A program made the translations under genes and the position numbers. Positions 37,558-45,740 of a stretch of DNA of 64,000 bases are shown here, one piece after another (position 1 is the stretch's first letter; the number at the start of each line of letters is the position of its first letter). This DNA is from Mucilaginibacter sp. CSA2-8R (GTDB taxonomy: Bacteria; Bacteroidota; Bacteroidia; Sphingobacteriales; Sphingobacteriaceae): NCBI RefSeq assembly GCF_038806765.1, contig NZ_CP152389.1, positions 620,001 to 684,000 of the forward strand. The letters run 5' to 3'. Under the pieces are notes generated by a model that was not told where the DNA came from, made no database searches, and saw nothing but the letters and a program-made list of their open reading frames with translations.

Positions 37558-39370
37558 GTACGGTTGGTTTACCGTTGTTATATCGGGTTTTATATTATTA
37601 AGTACGGCTTGCGCACAGCAGCCCCCATTGCTCACCTTACCTGCCGGCCCGGCCTACGTTACTGAAGAAGCACTGACAGAACAGTCGACTGTGCTGTTAA
37701 ATAACGAACAAAACCTGGTTCCGTTGCAGGATTTGGATAAGAGCACTGTAGCAAGCGTTAGGTTTACCAATGCCTACGCACCGGTGTTTGACAGTTTACT
37801 GAACAAATACACGCATGTGCAAACCTTTAACGGGTTAACTTATAAATCGATTGATAAGCTGACGGATGATCTGAAGCTTTATAATACCATCGTATTACAG
37901 CTTACCGATATTGATTTAAACAATACTCAACTGATCAATTTTATTACCATGAATGATAAGCTTAAAAAGCTGGTGGTAGTTTATTGGGGAAGCGGTATTG
38001 CTTTAAGTAAACTGGATGCCGTAACTACACCGGTTATCTGGTGTTCACGTATCTCGGCGGTGGCAGCGGCTTATGCAGCACAGGCTGTTTTTGGCGGCGT
38101 TGCTATTACGCATAAACTTCAAAAAGGTGTTTCATCAAAATACACTTTGGGCTCTGGCTTTCTTACAGCTAAAACCCGTTTACAATATACTGTCCCCGAG
38201 GCAGCAGGCATAAAAGCCGACAATTTATCAGCTATTGATATTATTGCCCGCGAAGCAGTTAACGATCAGGCTACCCCCGGTTTTGTAGTGTTGGTAGCTA
38301 AAGATGGTAAAGTGATTTTTAATAAGGCTTATGGCTATCATACTTATGATAAAACGCAGCCCGATAAAATAACTGATATTTTTGATATTGCTTCGGTAAC
38401 CAAAATATCTGCCACTACTATGGAGGTGATGAAGCTGGTAGAACAAAATAAGCTCAACCTCGACTCTACCGTGGGCAGTTATGTGGCATTAGCCCGTAAT
38501 ACCAATAAGAACAATATTAAGGTACGCGACCTGATGCTGCACCAGGCCGGACTAATTCCTTACATTCCGTTTTACGAGCGTATTAAAGTTGGCGATCATA
38601 GTTCTGATTCGTCTGCTGCTTATCCTACTAAAGTAGCCGATGGGTATTATATGCGTAAAGACTATTTTAAGGATGTAATGTGGCCGCAAATGCTTAACTC
38701 GCCGCTACGTGCCCGCGGGGTATACGTTTACAGCGACTTGAGCATGTATTTTATGAAAGAAGTTGTAGAAACTGTAACGGCCACGCCGCTCAACACTTAC
38801 GTGCAGGATAACTTCTATAATCCGCTGGGCATGCAAACTGCCGGTTTTTTACCTCGTAACCGTTTCAGCAAAGACCAAATCATCCCTACCGAAAACGATA
38901 CTTATTTCAGGCATACGCTACTAACAGGTTATGTGCACGATCAGGGCGCAGCCATGGTAGGCGGCGTTTCGGGCCATGCCGGTTTGTTTGCCTCGGCTAA
39001 TGATCTGGGCATCCTGTTCCAGATGATGCTGAACAAAGGTACGTATGGCGGCATCCAGTATTTTAAACCCGAAACCGTACAAGAGTTCACAGCCAAGCAA
39101 TCGGCTGTAAGTCGTCGTGGTTTAGGTTTCGACCGTTGGGATCCGGTTTTGAGCAAGCATTACCCGTCGGCCCTGGCGTCACCGCAAACATATGGGCATA
39201 CGGGTTATACCGGCACCTGCATTTGGGTAGACCCGCAATATAATCTGGTTTATATATTTTTGTCAAACAGGGTATACCCTAAAGACTCGCAATTACTAGT
39301 AAGCCGTCGTATCCGCCCGCGTATCCAGGATGTGGTTTACGAGGCCATTGCCAAAGGCTTGCAGCCATAA
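37544..39370 (+). CDS. Serine hydrolase (class C beta-lactamase-like) fused to a GH3 C-terminal-type domain
   Basis: The 608-residue precursor has a signal peptide (residues 1-24). Residues about 40-200 resemble the C-terminal alpha/beta domain of glycoside hydrolase family 3 (TEQSTVLLNNEQNLVPLQDL). The rest is a beta-lactamase/penicillin-binding-protein fold with SxxK at Ser284-Lys287 (SVTK), a YSD motif in YVYSDLSMYF in place of YxN, and GHTGYTG as the KTG-like box. Related Bacteroidota proteins, as I remember them, carry a complete GH3 N-acetylglucosaminidase before the same two domains. Here that catalytic (beta/alpha)8 domain is missing. It could act on peptidoglycan fragments or esters. 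It overlaps the upstream amidohydrolase gene by 14 bp. Confidence 0.85.
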   Translation: MKKSKYGWFTVVISGFILLSTACAQQPPLLTLPAGPAYVTEEALTEQSTVLLNNEQNLVPLQDLDKSTVASVRFTNAYAPVFDSLLNKYTHVQTFNGLTYKSIDKLTDDLKLYNTIVLQLTDIDLNNTQLINFITMNDKLKKLVVVYWGSGIALSKLDAVTTPVIWCSRISAVAAAYAAQAVFGGVAITHKLQKGVSSKYTLGSGFLTAKTRLQYTVPEAAGIKADNLSAIDIIAREAVNDQATPGFVVLVAKDGKVIFNKAYGYHTYDKTQPDKITDIFDIASVTKISATTMEVMKLVEQNKLNLDSTVGSYVALARNTNKNNIKVRDLMLHQAGLIPYIPFYERIKVGDHSSDSSAAYPTKVADGYYMRKDYFKDVMWPQMLNSPLRARGVYVYSDLSMYFMKEVVETVTATPLNTYVQDNFYNPLGMQTAGFLPRNRFSKDQIIPTENDTYFRHTLLTGYVHDQGAAMVGGVSGHAGLFASANDLGILFQMMLNKGTYGGIQYFKPETVQEFTAKQSAVSRRGLGFDRWDPVLSKHYPSALASPQTYGHTGYTGTCIWVDPQYNLVYIFLSNRVYPKDSQLLVSRRIRPRIQDVVYEAIAKGLQP

Positions 39371-39447
39371 TTTTACAGTTTAAGATTAGTTTGGTTTATA
39401 TGGTTGCATATTAGTAACTTACAGATGTTATCAGCCTGTAAAATCTT

Positions 39448-39828
39448 ATGCAAAGCTTAAATATACCCCAAGGCCATCAGCAGGTGATGCCTTACCTTAT
39501 TGTAAAAAATGCCGCCGGCTTTTTCCATTTTATGCAAGCGGTTTTTGGCGCTACCGAAAAAATGAAGGTTATGCGCGATGAGTATACTATTATACACGCC
39601 GAAATGGAACTGGGCAGCAGCATCATTATGTTTACCGATGCTACCAACGAGTTTCCGGTGCAAACAGCTGGTTTGTTTATTTATGTTGACGACTGCGACG
39701 CTGTTTATTTGAAAGCGCTTGGCCTGCAAGCAAAAAGCATTATGCCACCCGCCAATCAAGATTACGGTCGCAGTGCAGGCATTTCAGATCCTTACGGCAA
39801 TACGTGGTGGGTAACCTCGGTTAAATAA
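39448..39828 (+). CDS. VOC (glyoxalase/bleomycin-resistance) superfamily protein
   Basis: The 126-residue protein has the paired beta-alpha-beta-beta-beta units of VOC proteins. It begins VMPYLIVKNAAGFFHFMQAVFGATE and ends AGISDPYGNTWWVTS, close to PhnB-like/glyoxalase-like members. Metal-ligand positions are not certain (His in IIHAEMELG and Glu residues), so catalysis cannot be claimed. It is a single gene 77 bp after the serine hydrolase, and convergent with a small zinc-ribbon gene 16 bp away. Confidence 0.88.
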   Translation: MQSLNIPQGHQQVMPYLIVKNAAGFFHFMQAVFGATEKMKVMRDEYTIIHAEMELGSSIIMFTDATNEFPVQTAGLFIYVDDCDAVYLKALGLQAKSIMPPANQDYGRSAGISDPYGNTWWVTSVK

Positions 39829-39844
39829 AGTATGAAGTTTTAGT

Positions 39845-40054
39845 TTATCGCATAAACCAGTGGAGGTAACCGCAACTGCTGCATGCAAAACAGGTTGCTG
39901 TGGCGTCTGTCCATTCTAAATTGAACATGGTTCGTGCTGGGCTCTGCAACTGCTCTTTACGGGTGTAAAAGCTTTCGTTTTTGCAAAACATGCAAACTAA
40001 TTTAATACCGTCAATTTCGTATTGCTTAGGTTTTTCGGCCGAAAATAGTCCCAT
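39845..40054 (-). CDS. Small zinc-ribbon protein (DUF2082-like)
   Basis: The 69-residue protein has two Cys pairs: CMFCKNESFY near residue 22 and CFACSSCGYLHWF near the C-terminus. The spacing suits a four-Cys zinc ribbon. The pattern CxxC, an aromatic/MFNLEW centre and CxxCGY near the end recalls the zinc-ribbon nucleic-acid-binding family DUF2082; that match is from memory. No function is known. It is a single gene, convergent with the VOC gene. Confidence 0.75.
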   Translation of the reverse strand: MGLFSAEKPKQYEIDGIKLVCMFCKNESFYTRKEQLQSPARTMFNLEWTDATATCFACSSCGYLHWFMR

Positions 40055-40256
40055 AGGTGTTTGTTTGTGACAGGTACAATATAGTGTTATTTTACAGCTT
40101 TGTAATATTTATGATAGAGAGTAGATAAAGGCACTGTTGCGTCGCTAAACTTTACACGGGTTTAACACATTTGCCGCAAAATGCTGTTAAACTTGCTGGC
40201 GTGAAACCACCGCAATGTTTGGTAGCTTCATTCAAACTTAAATCTAATTCATTTAC

Positions 40257-41405
40257 ATGAAAATTGGCATAGTTTGCTATCCAACCTTTGGGGGTAGCGG
40301 TGTTGTAGCTACCGAATTGGGCAAAGGCCTGGCCGATCGCGGTCACCAGGTGCATTTTGTGACCTATAACCAACCGGTACGCCTCGATTTTTTTTCCGAA
40401 AACTTATTTTACCATGAGGTTGCCGTAAGCAAATACCCTTTGTTTGAATACCCGCCTTATGAGTTGGCGTTGGCCAGCCGCCTGGTTGATGTGGTAAGGT
40501 TTGAAAAGCTGGACGTATTGCACGTACATTATGCCATCCCTCATGCTTCTGCGGCTTTTATGGCCAAGCAAATCCTGGCTACTTACGGCATTCATATCCC
40601 GGTTATTACTACGCTGCATGGTACTGATATTACTTTAGTGGGTAATGACCGTACTTATAAGCCCGTGGTTACCTTTTCAATTAATCAAAGTGATGGGGTA
40701 ACGTCTGTTTCTGAACATTTAAAAAAGGATACTTACCGCTATTTCGAAATCACAAAAGATATTAAGGTAATTACCAATTTTATCGATCTGAGCCGGTTTA
40801 ACCATACACCTAAAGAGCATTTTAAAAAGGCCATTGCGCCTGAAGGCGAAAAAATTCTGGTACACACTTCTAACTTCAGACGGGTAAAACGTACACCCGA
40901 TGTGATCCGGATTTTTGCTAAAGTGAATGAACGAATTCCTTCAAAACTATTAATGGTGGGTGATGGGCAGGACCGGCCGGAGTGTGAACAATTGGCGCGT
41001 GACCTGAGTGTGAGCCATAACGTACGCTTTTTGGGCAAGCAGGATGCGGTAGAAGAAATTATGTCGGTATCCGATTTGTTTTTGATGCCGTCGCAGTCAG
41101 AAAGTTTTGGTTTGGCAGCATTAGAGGCCATGGCCTGCCGTGTGCCCGTCATCAGCAGTAATGCCGGCGGATTGCCCGAACTGAATGTAGAAGGCTACAC
41201 CGGTTTTTTGCGTGATGTAACCGACTTAGATGGTATGGCCGACCAGGCCGTTTATATTTTAGAGGACGAAGATCGCCTGAATACATTTAAGGAGAATGCG
41301 CTTAATCATGCACGTAAGTTTGACTTAGCCACTATTTTGCCGCAATACGAGAGTTTTTATATGGATGTGATTGCCAAAAGCAATCTGTTTAACACGATAG
41401 ACTGA
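40257..41405 (+). CDS. bshA: N-acetyl-alpha-D-glucosaminyl L-malate synthase BshA
   Basis: BshA transfers GlcNAc from UDP-GlcNAc to L-malate, the first step of bacillithiol synthesis. The 382-residue GT-B (family GT4) protein begins MKIGIVCYPTFGGSGVVATE. It has VRLDFF, the HVHYAIPHA region, TLHGTDITLVG, and the C-terminal nucleotide-binding E-x7-E region SESFGLAALEAMAC. These are the strongest BshA signatures in the GT4 family. bshB and bshC are not in the window. The gene is preceded by about 200 bp with no clear promoter and followed after 72 bp by a small lipoprotein gene. Confidence 0.95.
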   Translation: MKIGIVCYPTFGGSGVVATELGKGLADRGHQVHFVTYNQPVRLDFFSENLFYHEVAVSKYPLFEYPPYELALASRLVDVVRFEKLDVLHVHYAIPHASAAFMAKQILATYGIHIPVITTLHGTDITLVGNDRTYKPVVTFSINQSDGVTSVSEHLKKDTYRYFEITKDIKVITNFIDLSRFNHTPKEHFKKAIAPEGEKILVHTSNFRRVKRTPDVIRIFAKVNERIPSKLLMVGDGQDRPECEQLARDLSVSHNVRFLGKQDAVEEIMSVSDLFLMPSQSESFGLAALEAMACRVPVISSNAGGLPELNVEGYTGFLRDVTDLDGMADQAVYILEDEDRLNTFKENALNHARKFDLATILPQYESFYMDVIAKSNLFNTID

Positions 41406-41477
41406 TACTCAAAACAAGTACTGCAAACAAGCTTGGCAGGATTTATGTTTACGGGTAACAACATCTATACTTAACAT

Positions 41478-41960
41478 ATGAAACGAATTTTGGAGATTAT
41501 TGCGATGGCCGTAGTTATTGGCCTCACTGTGGTGGGTTGTTCAACCCAAAATGCTGCTACCGGTGTATCTAATGTTGGCCGTGGTAAATTTACCGGCACC
41601 TGGACGTTAAACAATGTAAGCTACGACGGGCTGGTAGAAAGTGCAGTATCCAATGTATTTGACCAAGCTAAACCCTCTGCATTTGTAGGCAGTACCTGGA
41701 AGTTAACTAACAGCGGTAACGGTATTTATACTTTAACTAACGGAACATCACAAACTATTTACTGGTCGGTTAACAACGCTGATGCTAACGGACAAATGTT
41801 TCAGTTTAAAAAGATTTATGAGGGCGATAAGGCCAAAAATGTACAGCAAGGCTACCAACTAATGGTAAGCAGCAACGATGGAAACAATATGATCCTGAAA
41901 TCGCCGGTAAACATAGGTAGCGGCACTGGGTATGTTGTTTACTCCTTCAGTAAACAATAA
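41478..41960 (+). CDS. Lipocalin-like lipoprotein, hypothetical
   Basis: The 160-residue precursor has a lipoprotein signal (IGLTVVGCST, Cys about residue 21). The mature part is all beta and begins GKFTGTWTLNNVSYDG, the GxW motif that opens lipocalin-type barrels. The end (GYVVYSFSKQ) fits a closing strand. It should be a periplasm-facing or surface lipoprotein. Bacteroidota genomes carry many lipocalin-like lipoproteins of unknown ligand. It is followed by a very strong terminator at 42016-42064. Confidence 0.7.
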   Translation: MKRILEIIAMAVVIGLTVVGCSTQNAATGVSNVGRGKFTGTWTLNNVSYDGLVESAVSNVFDQAKPSAFVGSTWKLTNSGNGIYTLTNGTSQTIYWSVNNADANGQMFQFKKIYEGDKAKNVQQGYQLMVSSNDGNNMILKSPVNIGSGTGYVVYSFSKQ

Positions 41961-42015
41961 TTAAACCTGTGATTTGGCAATCAGAAGTTATTGCCAAGTG
42001 CCAGAATAATAAAGC

Positions 42016-42064
42016 TAATTAAAAAGGGCTGTATCATTATGCATGATATAGCCCTTTTTAATTA
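42016..42064 (+). terminator. Long terminator hairpin after the lipocalin-like gene
   Basis: Two 22-nt arms (42016-42037 and 42043-42064) are complementary except at one position, with a 5-nt loop. AAAAAGGGCT and AGCCCTTTTT are included, so it can act in either direction. Confidence 0.85.
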
Positions 42065-42654
42065 ATGTTATTTTTGAATAATACTATCACTGTTAATTTC
42101 TGCAATACCGGGGTTTAAAAAATCTTTTTACCGGATATAAATATAACTATGCTTAAGAAGATGCACATTGTGGCAACGCGGTAATGTATCCGGTGCCAAA
42201 CATTAATAATGGACTTTAATCAATATTCAGGGTAATAACTTTAGCCAACGTCATTGTCAACAATAAGCAGCCGGTGCAAAATGTTAAGTATTCAATTAGG
42301 AGGTAGGAGCGAATACCATTTTCGTGATGCTTGTTTAGTTACTTAATAATGGCAGTTGCTATTAGCGCCGGGCTTAGTATAGGAGTTTTGCTTGTTACCT
42401 TTACTGCAGCGCTTTTAGTTATCATGGGAAAGTGAAATTGAACAATATGGGGTTGGTTAAAGGTATTACATTGCTATAATTTGGGCTCCAAGTTTATGTT
42501 TGCTGCATTTACTTTTGCTCTTGCTTACAAGTACTAACAAGCTCCAGGAAATTAATATTCAAAAATTTAAAACAATGTTTTTTTATTCCTGAAAATTTCC
42601 TATTATTGCAGTCCGATTTTTAGGGGCTAAAAATCGCATTAAGAGCTTAAAATC
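42065..42654. other. 590-bp non-coding gap before rplS with one candidate 28-aa membrane peptide
   Basis: No protein of normal size is present in either strand. The stretch is AT-rich and without strong repeats. A short ATG frame at 42349-42435 encodes 28 residues that are almost all hydrophobic (see separate entry). A TATTATTG element near 42602-42609 may be the rplS -7 box. Confidence 0.6.
42349..42435 (+). CDS. Possible 28-aa single-span membrane peptide
   Basis: ATG through TGA gives 28 codons. The sequence starts MAVAISAGLSIGVLLVTFTA and closes ALLVIMGK, a near-perfect transmembrane helix with a positive end. It sits in an otherwise empty 590-bp gap. There is no clear promoter or ribosome site beyond a G-rich AGGAGGTAGGAG about 45 bp upstream, so it may be a chance frame. 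Confidence 0.25.
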   Translation: MAVAISAGLSIGVLLVTFTAALLVIMGK

Positions 42655-43002
42655 ATGGATTTAGTAAAATTTGTTGAAGAGCAGTCAGTTGAAAAAAAGC
42701 AAGTTCCTGAATTTAAATCAGGCGACACTGTAACTGTACACTATAAAATCAGAGAAGGTAACAAAGAGCGTGTGCAGCTATACCAAGGTGTAGTTATTCA
42801 ACGTAACAGCGCTGGCAGCACTGAAACCTTTACCGTACGTAAAGTATCTAACGGTATTGGTGTTGAGCGTATTTTTCCTGTTAACTCTCCAAACATTGAC
42901 AAAATTGAGGTAAACAGCCGCGGTAAAGTACGTCGTGCAAAATTATTCTATCTGCGCGAACTTACCGGTAAAGCTGCTCGTATCAAATCAAAACGCGTTT
43001 AA
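42655..43002 (+). CDS. rplS: 50S ribosomal protein L19
   Basis: L19 sits at the 30S-50S interface of the ribosome. The 115-residue protein matches the family throughout: [60 protein letters not shown] and the basic C-terminus [18 protein letters not shown]. The gene stands alone here, without rpsP, rimM and trmD, which accompany it in many bacteria. A bidirectional terminator follows at 43036. Confidence 0.98.
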   Translation: MDLVKFVEEQSVEKKQVPEFKSGDTVTVHYKIREGNKERVQLYQGVVIQRNSAGSTETFTVRKVSNGIGVERIFPVNSPNIDKIEVNSRGKVRRAKLFYLRELTGKAARIKSKRV

Positions 43003-43035
43003 GTTTTAGCTGGTACTTGCCTTAAGGTATTATAT

Positions 43036-43070
43036 AAATCCCGGTAACTGATAAGGTACCGGGATTTTTG
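43036..43070. terminator. Bidirectional terminator between rplS and the PL22 gene
   Basis: AAATCCCGGTA pairs perfectly with TACCGGGATTT across a 10-nt loop, followed by T on the + strand. The flanking genes converge here. Confidence 0.85.
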
Positions 43071-43080
43071 TGCTTAATAT

Positions 43081-44439
43081 TTAGTGCTCGTATTTTCGTT
43101 TCAGCCAACCCTCAGGCACGGGTATAATACAAATATTCATGGATTTACCATCGGCAGAAAGCATGGCCGACTGTATTTCGATGCGGGTTCCGTCGGGACT
43201 AAATGTAGGGTGCGGATGATCGGCCGCTGTTGCTTTATGCCCGGTCGAGAGCATGATCATTTCGCGGGTATGCCGGTCAATGAGATAGATACTACGCGAA
43301 AAATCGTCGCCAACAGCCCAGCGTCCGTCTTTTGATCCGCCTACATGCCATAAGCCGCTGCCGCTTGGTGTTTGTCCGGCAATGGTCATCTCGCGGGTAC
43401 GTAAATTAACAATACCCAATCCGGTTGGCTTTTCGCGGGTGCCTGATGGTCCCCAGTCACTTTCCTGGCCGGGATTAGCACCTCCAACCGCCGTACCGGG
43501 AAGGACATTGCCCTCTGTACCTGGTATTTTACGGTGGCCCATTATAGCAATAGCTACTTCGTCGGGGGTAATAACGGCCTCGTGCGTTACCCATTCGTAA
43601 GGTGCTTCCGGGTATAACGGCCGCAAGCCGGTACCATCGGCTTTTACTGTCCAGGTGCGTTGTGGCGATTTACCACCGGTTTCCCAGCAAAAAATAATCT
43701 CACTAGGTACCCAGGGGTTTACTTGGATGTGCCCGATTTGGAACGGTACAGATATAATGTATTGAATATGGCCTGTTTTTATATCCATACTGGCTAAGCC
43801 ATTGGGGCCTGCACCCATATTACGCGGACCAAAAGAGCCTTCTATTTTGGTACCGGCGGCTAAATGTTTACCCGCTTCGGTTTTACCTACATGAAAGTAT
43901 ACTCTATCTTCATCTGCATCCAATGCCATATCGCCGCCGGCACCCATTTCGGCAGGGATGGTGCCACATATGCGCTGATAAACGTTGGCAGGCTGCATTT
44001 TGCCCTGTTTGCTGTCAGTAAGTACTTTATTTAAATCAACCTCTATTATTTGTAATGCATTGCTGCCTTTGGGCGCATCGGCAGCTCCGGCATTACGCAT
44101 TAAATATAGTTTCATGCTTTTACGCGCCAGATTAAGCATGCCGGTATAGCCTCCTTCGGTAAGTTGCACTATATCGCCCGACTTTTCGTTTACCGCCAAA
44201 GCCTCATTTTTGGCGCGGTTGGATCTAAATACCAACCACTGGTTATCAGCCGTCCACTGCGGATGCGTTTGATATATTTTACTGTCGCCTGCCGGTGTGC
44301 TGGTTAAAAAAGTAAGAACTGTACCTGTTACCGGGTCTTTAACTATCTTTCGTTCAGACGGGAAACGTTTGCCTATCTGTGCCTGAGCAGACATTGCAGC
44401 ACAGGCTGCTATCCAAAGCAAATGGTATTTTAATTTCAT
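43081..44439 (-). CDS. Oligogalacturonate lyase-like beta-propeller protein (PL22 family)
   Basis: The 452-residue precursor has a signal peptide (residues 1-20, AMSAQAQ) and a beta-propeller with WD/TolB-like repeats. Family motifs are SERKIVKDPVTGTV, YQTHPQWTADNQWLVFRSNR, IGHIQVNP, VTHEAV and DHPHPTFSPDG. In the studied PL22 enzyme the His residues of the last three motifs act as catalytic base and Mn ligands. PL22 enzymes cleave oligogalacturonides from pectin by beta-elimination. The signal peptide is unusual for an oligogalacturonate lyase that is cytoplasmic in enterobacteria. It may link with the GH28 gene at 51988 and the uronate SDR at 62722 in pectin use. Confidence 0.82.
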   Translation of the reverse strand: MKLKYHLLWIAACAAMSAQAQIGKRFPSERKIVKDPVTGTVLTFLTSTPAGDSKIYQTHPQWTADNQWLVFRSNRAKNEALAVNEKSGDIVQLTEGGYTGMLNLARKSMKLYLMRNAGAADAPKGSNALQIIEVDLNKVLTDSKQGKMQPANVYQRICGTIPAEMGAGGDMALDADEDRVYFHVGKTEAGKHLAAGTKIEGSFGPRNMGAGPNGLASMDIKTGHIQYIISVPFQIGHIQVNPWVPSEIIFCWETGGKSPQRTWTVKADGTGLRPLYPEAPYEWVTHEAVITPDEVAIAIMGHRKIPGTEGNVLPGTAVGGANPGQESDWGPSGTREKPTGLGIVNLRTREMTIAGQTPSGSGLWHVGGSKDGRWAVGDDFSRSIYLIDRHTREMIMLSTGHKATAADHPHPTFSPDGTRIEIQSAMLSADGKSMNICIIPVPEGWLKRKYEH

Positions 44440-44456
44440 AATTTATTTGCAGACAC

Positions 44457-44473
44457 TGATAAACACTTTATCA
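44457..44473. promoter_or_regulatory. Palindrome upstream of the PL22 gene
   Basis: TGATAAA and TTTATCA are perfect inverted repeats separated by CAC, 18 bp before the start codon. It could be an operator or a leader hairpin. Confidence 0.35.
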
Positions 44474-44654
44474 AATAAAATGCAGGTGCCATAAAGGTGT
44501 TAATGAGTAATAATTGGTATAACTAAGCTACAATTAAAATATCCTCGATGTTATATATACAGGATGGAGCAGGTAGCTTATGCATTAAATTATGAATCTA
44601 TTTGATTTTAAATATCAATTGTTTAAAATTGCGTAATTAACTACGTAAATAGCT

Positions 44655-45599
44655 ATGGATATATATAACAAAATGGGAAAGATGGCTTTGGGAAGTCGTT
44701 TGAGGAGGTTAAGTGAAACATTGACCGAGCAGGCAGGCCAGGTTTATCAGCTTTATAATATTGATATGCAACCTAAATGGTTCCCGGTTTTTTATGCTTT
44801 GTCTACTGGAGAAACAAAGTCTATCGTGCAGCTTGCCCGCGAAATAGGGCAGTCACATCCATCGGTAAGCATTTTGGTTAAAGAGATGTTAAAAGCTGGC
44901 TTGATACAAAACAGCAGTAATAGTAATGACGGGCGTAAAAGCAACGTGCAATTATCTGACTGGGGGGTGAAAATTAATGAGCGTATACAGGTGCAATATG
45001 CTGATGTTAATGCCGCCGTGGAGAAAGCCATTGGAGAAACACAGCACGATATATGGCGGGCTATTGAAGAATGGGAGTTTTTATTAGAGCAAAAAGATTT
45101 ATTAAAGCGTGTGGAACAAGAAAAAAAGTTACGGGAAAGCCGCGATGTGGAGATTGTAGATTATCAGCCGAAATATAAACAGGCTTTTAAGGATTTAAAT
45201 GAAGAATGGATTACCACTCATTTTAAAATGGAAGAATCAGATTACAAGGCATTGGATCATCCCGAAGAATATATTTTAAATAAGGGTGGTTATATTTTGA
45301 TGGCCTTGTATCATGATGAACCGGTGGGTACATGTGCCCTTATTAAAATGGAAAATCATACTTTTGAGTTAGCTAAAATGGCCGTATCACCAAAAGCTAA
45401 AGGTAAGGGCATTGGGTTGCTTTTAGGCAACGCTGCTATTAACACAGCACGGCAAGCAGGAGCCAAACAGTTGTACTTAGAAAGTAACACTGTATTAAAG
45501 CCGGCCATTAACCTCTACCATAAATTAGGCTTTACCAAAATAATAGGTGTTCCATCACCTTACGAACGTTGCAACATTCAAATGAGCTTAAAATTATAG
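44655..45599 (+). CDS. MarR-type winged helix fused to GNAT acetyltransferase
   Basis: The 314-residue protein has an N-terminal MarR-like DNA-binding domain (about residues 1-150, with the helix-turn-helix in VQLAREIGQSHPSVSILVKE and wing region NDGRKSNVQLS). A C-terminal GNAT domain (about residues 160-314) has acetyl-CoA loop AKGKGIG and core LAKMAVSPKAKGKG. Such MarR-GNAT fusions regulate genes while sensing or modifying a small amine or peptide, but no target is known here. It sits alone between the PL22 gene (divergent) and the AsmA-like gene. No operator specific to it was found. Confidence 0.9.
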   Translation: MDIYNKMGKMALGSRLRRLSETLTEQAGQVYQLYNIDMQPKWFPVFYALSTGETKSIVQLAREIGQSHPSVSILVKEMLKAGLIQNSSNSNDGRKSNVQLSDWGVKINERIQVQYADVNAAVEKAIGETQHDIWRAIEEWEFLLEQKDLLKRVEQEKKLRESRDVEIVDYQPKYKQAFKDLNEEWITTHFKMEESDYKALDHPEEYILNKGGYILMALYHDEPVGTCALIKMENHTFELAKMAVSPKAKGKGIGLLLGNAAINTARQAGAKQLYLESNTVLKPAINLYHKLGFTKIIGVPSPYERCNIQMSLKL

Positions 45600-45729
45600 G
45601 GTTTAAGTCGATAATTAAGCTTACTACAAGTACAGATTATTGCAGACAACTAAGTTATAGTAAAATACGATAAGTTTTAGCTGTAAACGGCTGTAGTAAA
45701 ACAAATTGAAACTATTTAGGCTTCTTACA

Positions 45730-45737
45730 TAAATTTG
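45730..45737 (+). promoter_or_regulatory. -7 promoter box overlapping the AsmA-like gene start region
   Basis: TAAATTTG matches TAnnTTTG exactly and ends 3 nt before the ATG at 45741. The predicted transcription start coincides with the start codon, so the mRNA is probably leaderless. Confidence 0.45.
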
Positions 45738-45740
45738 AAG

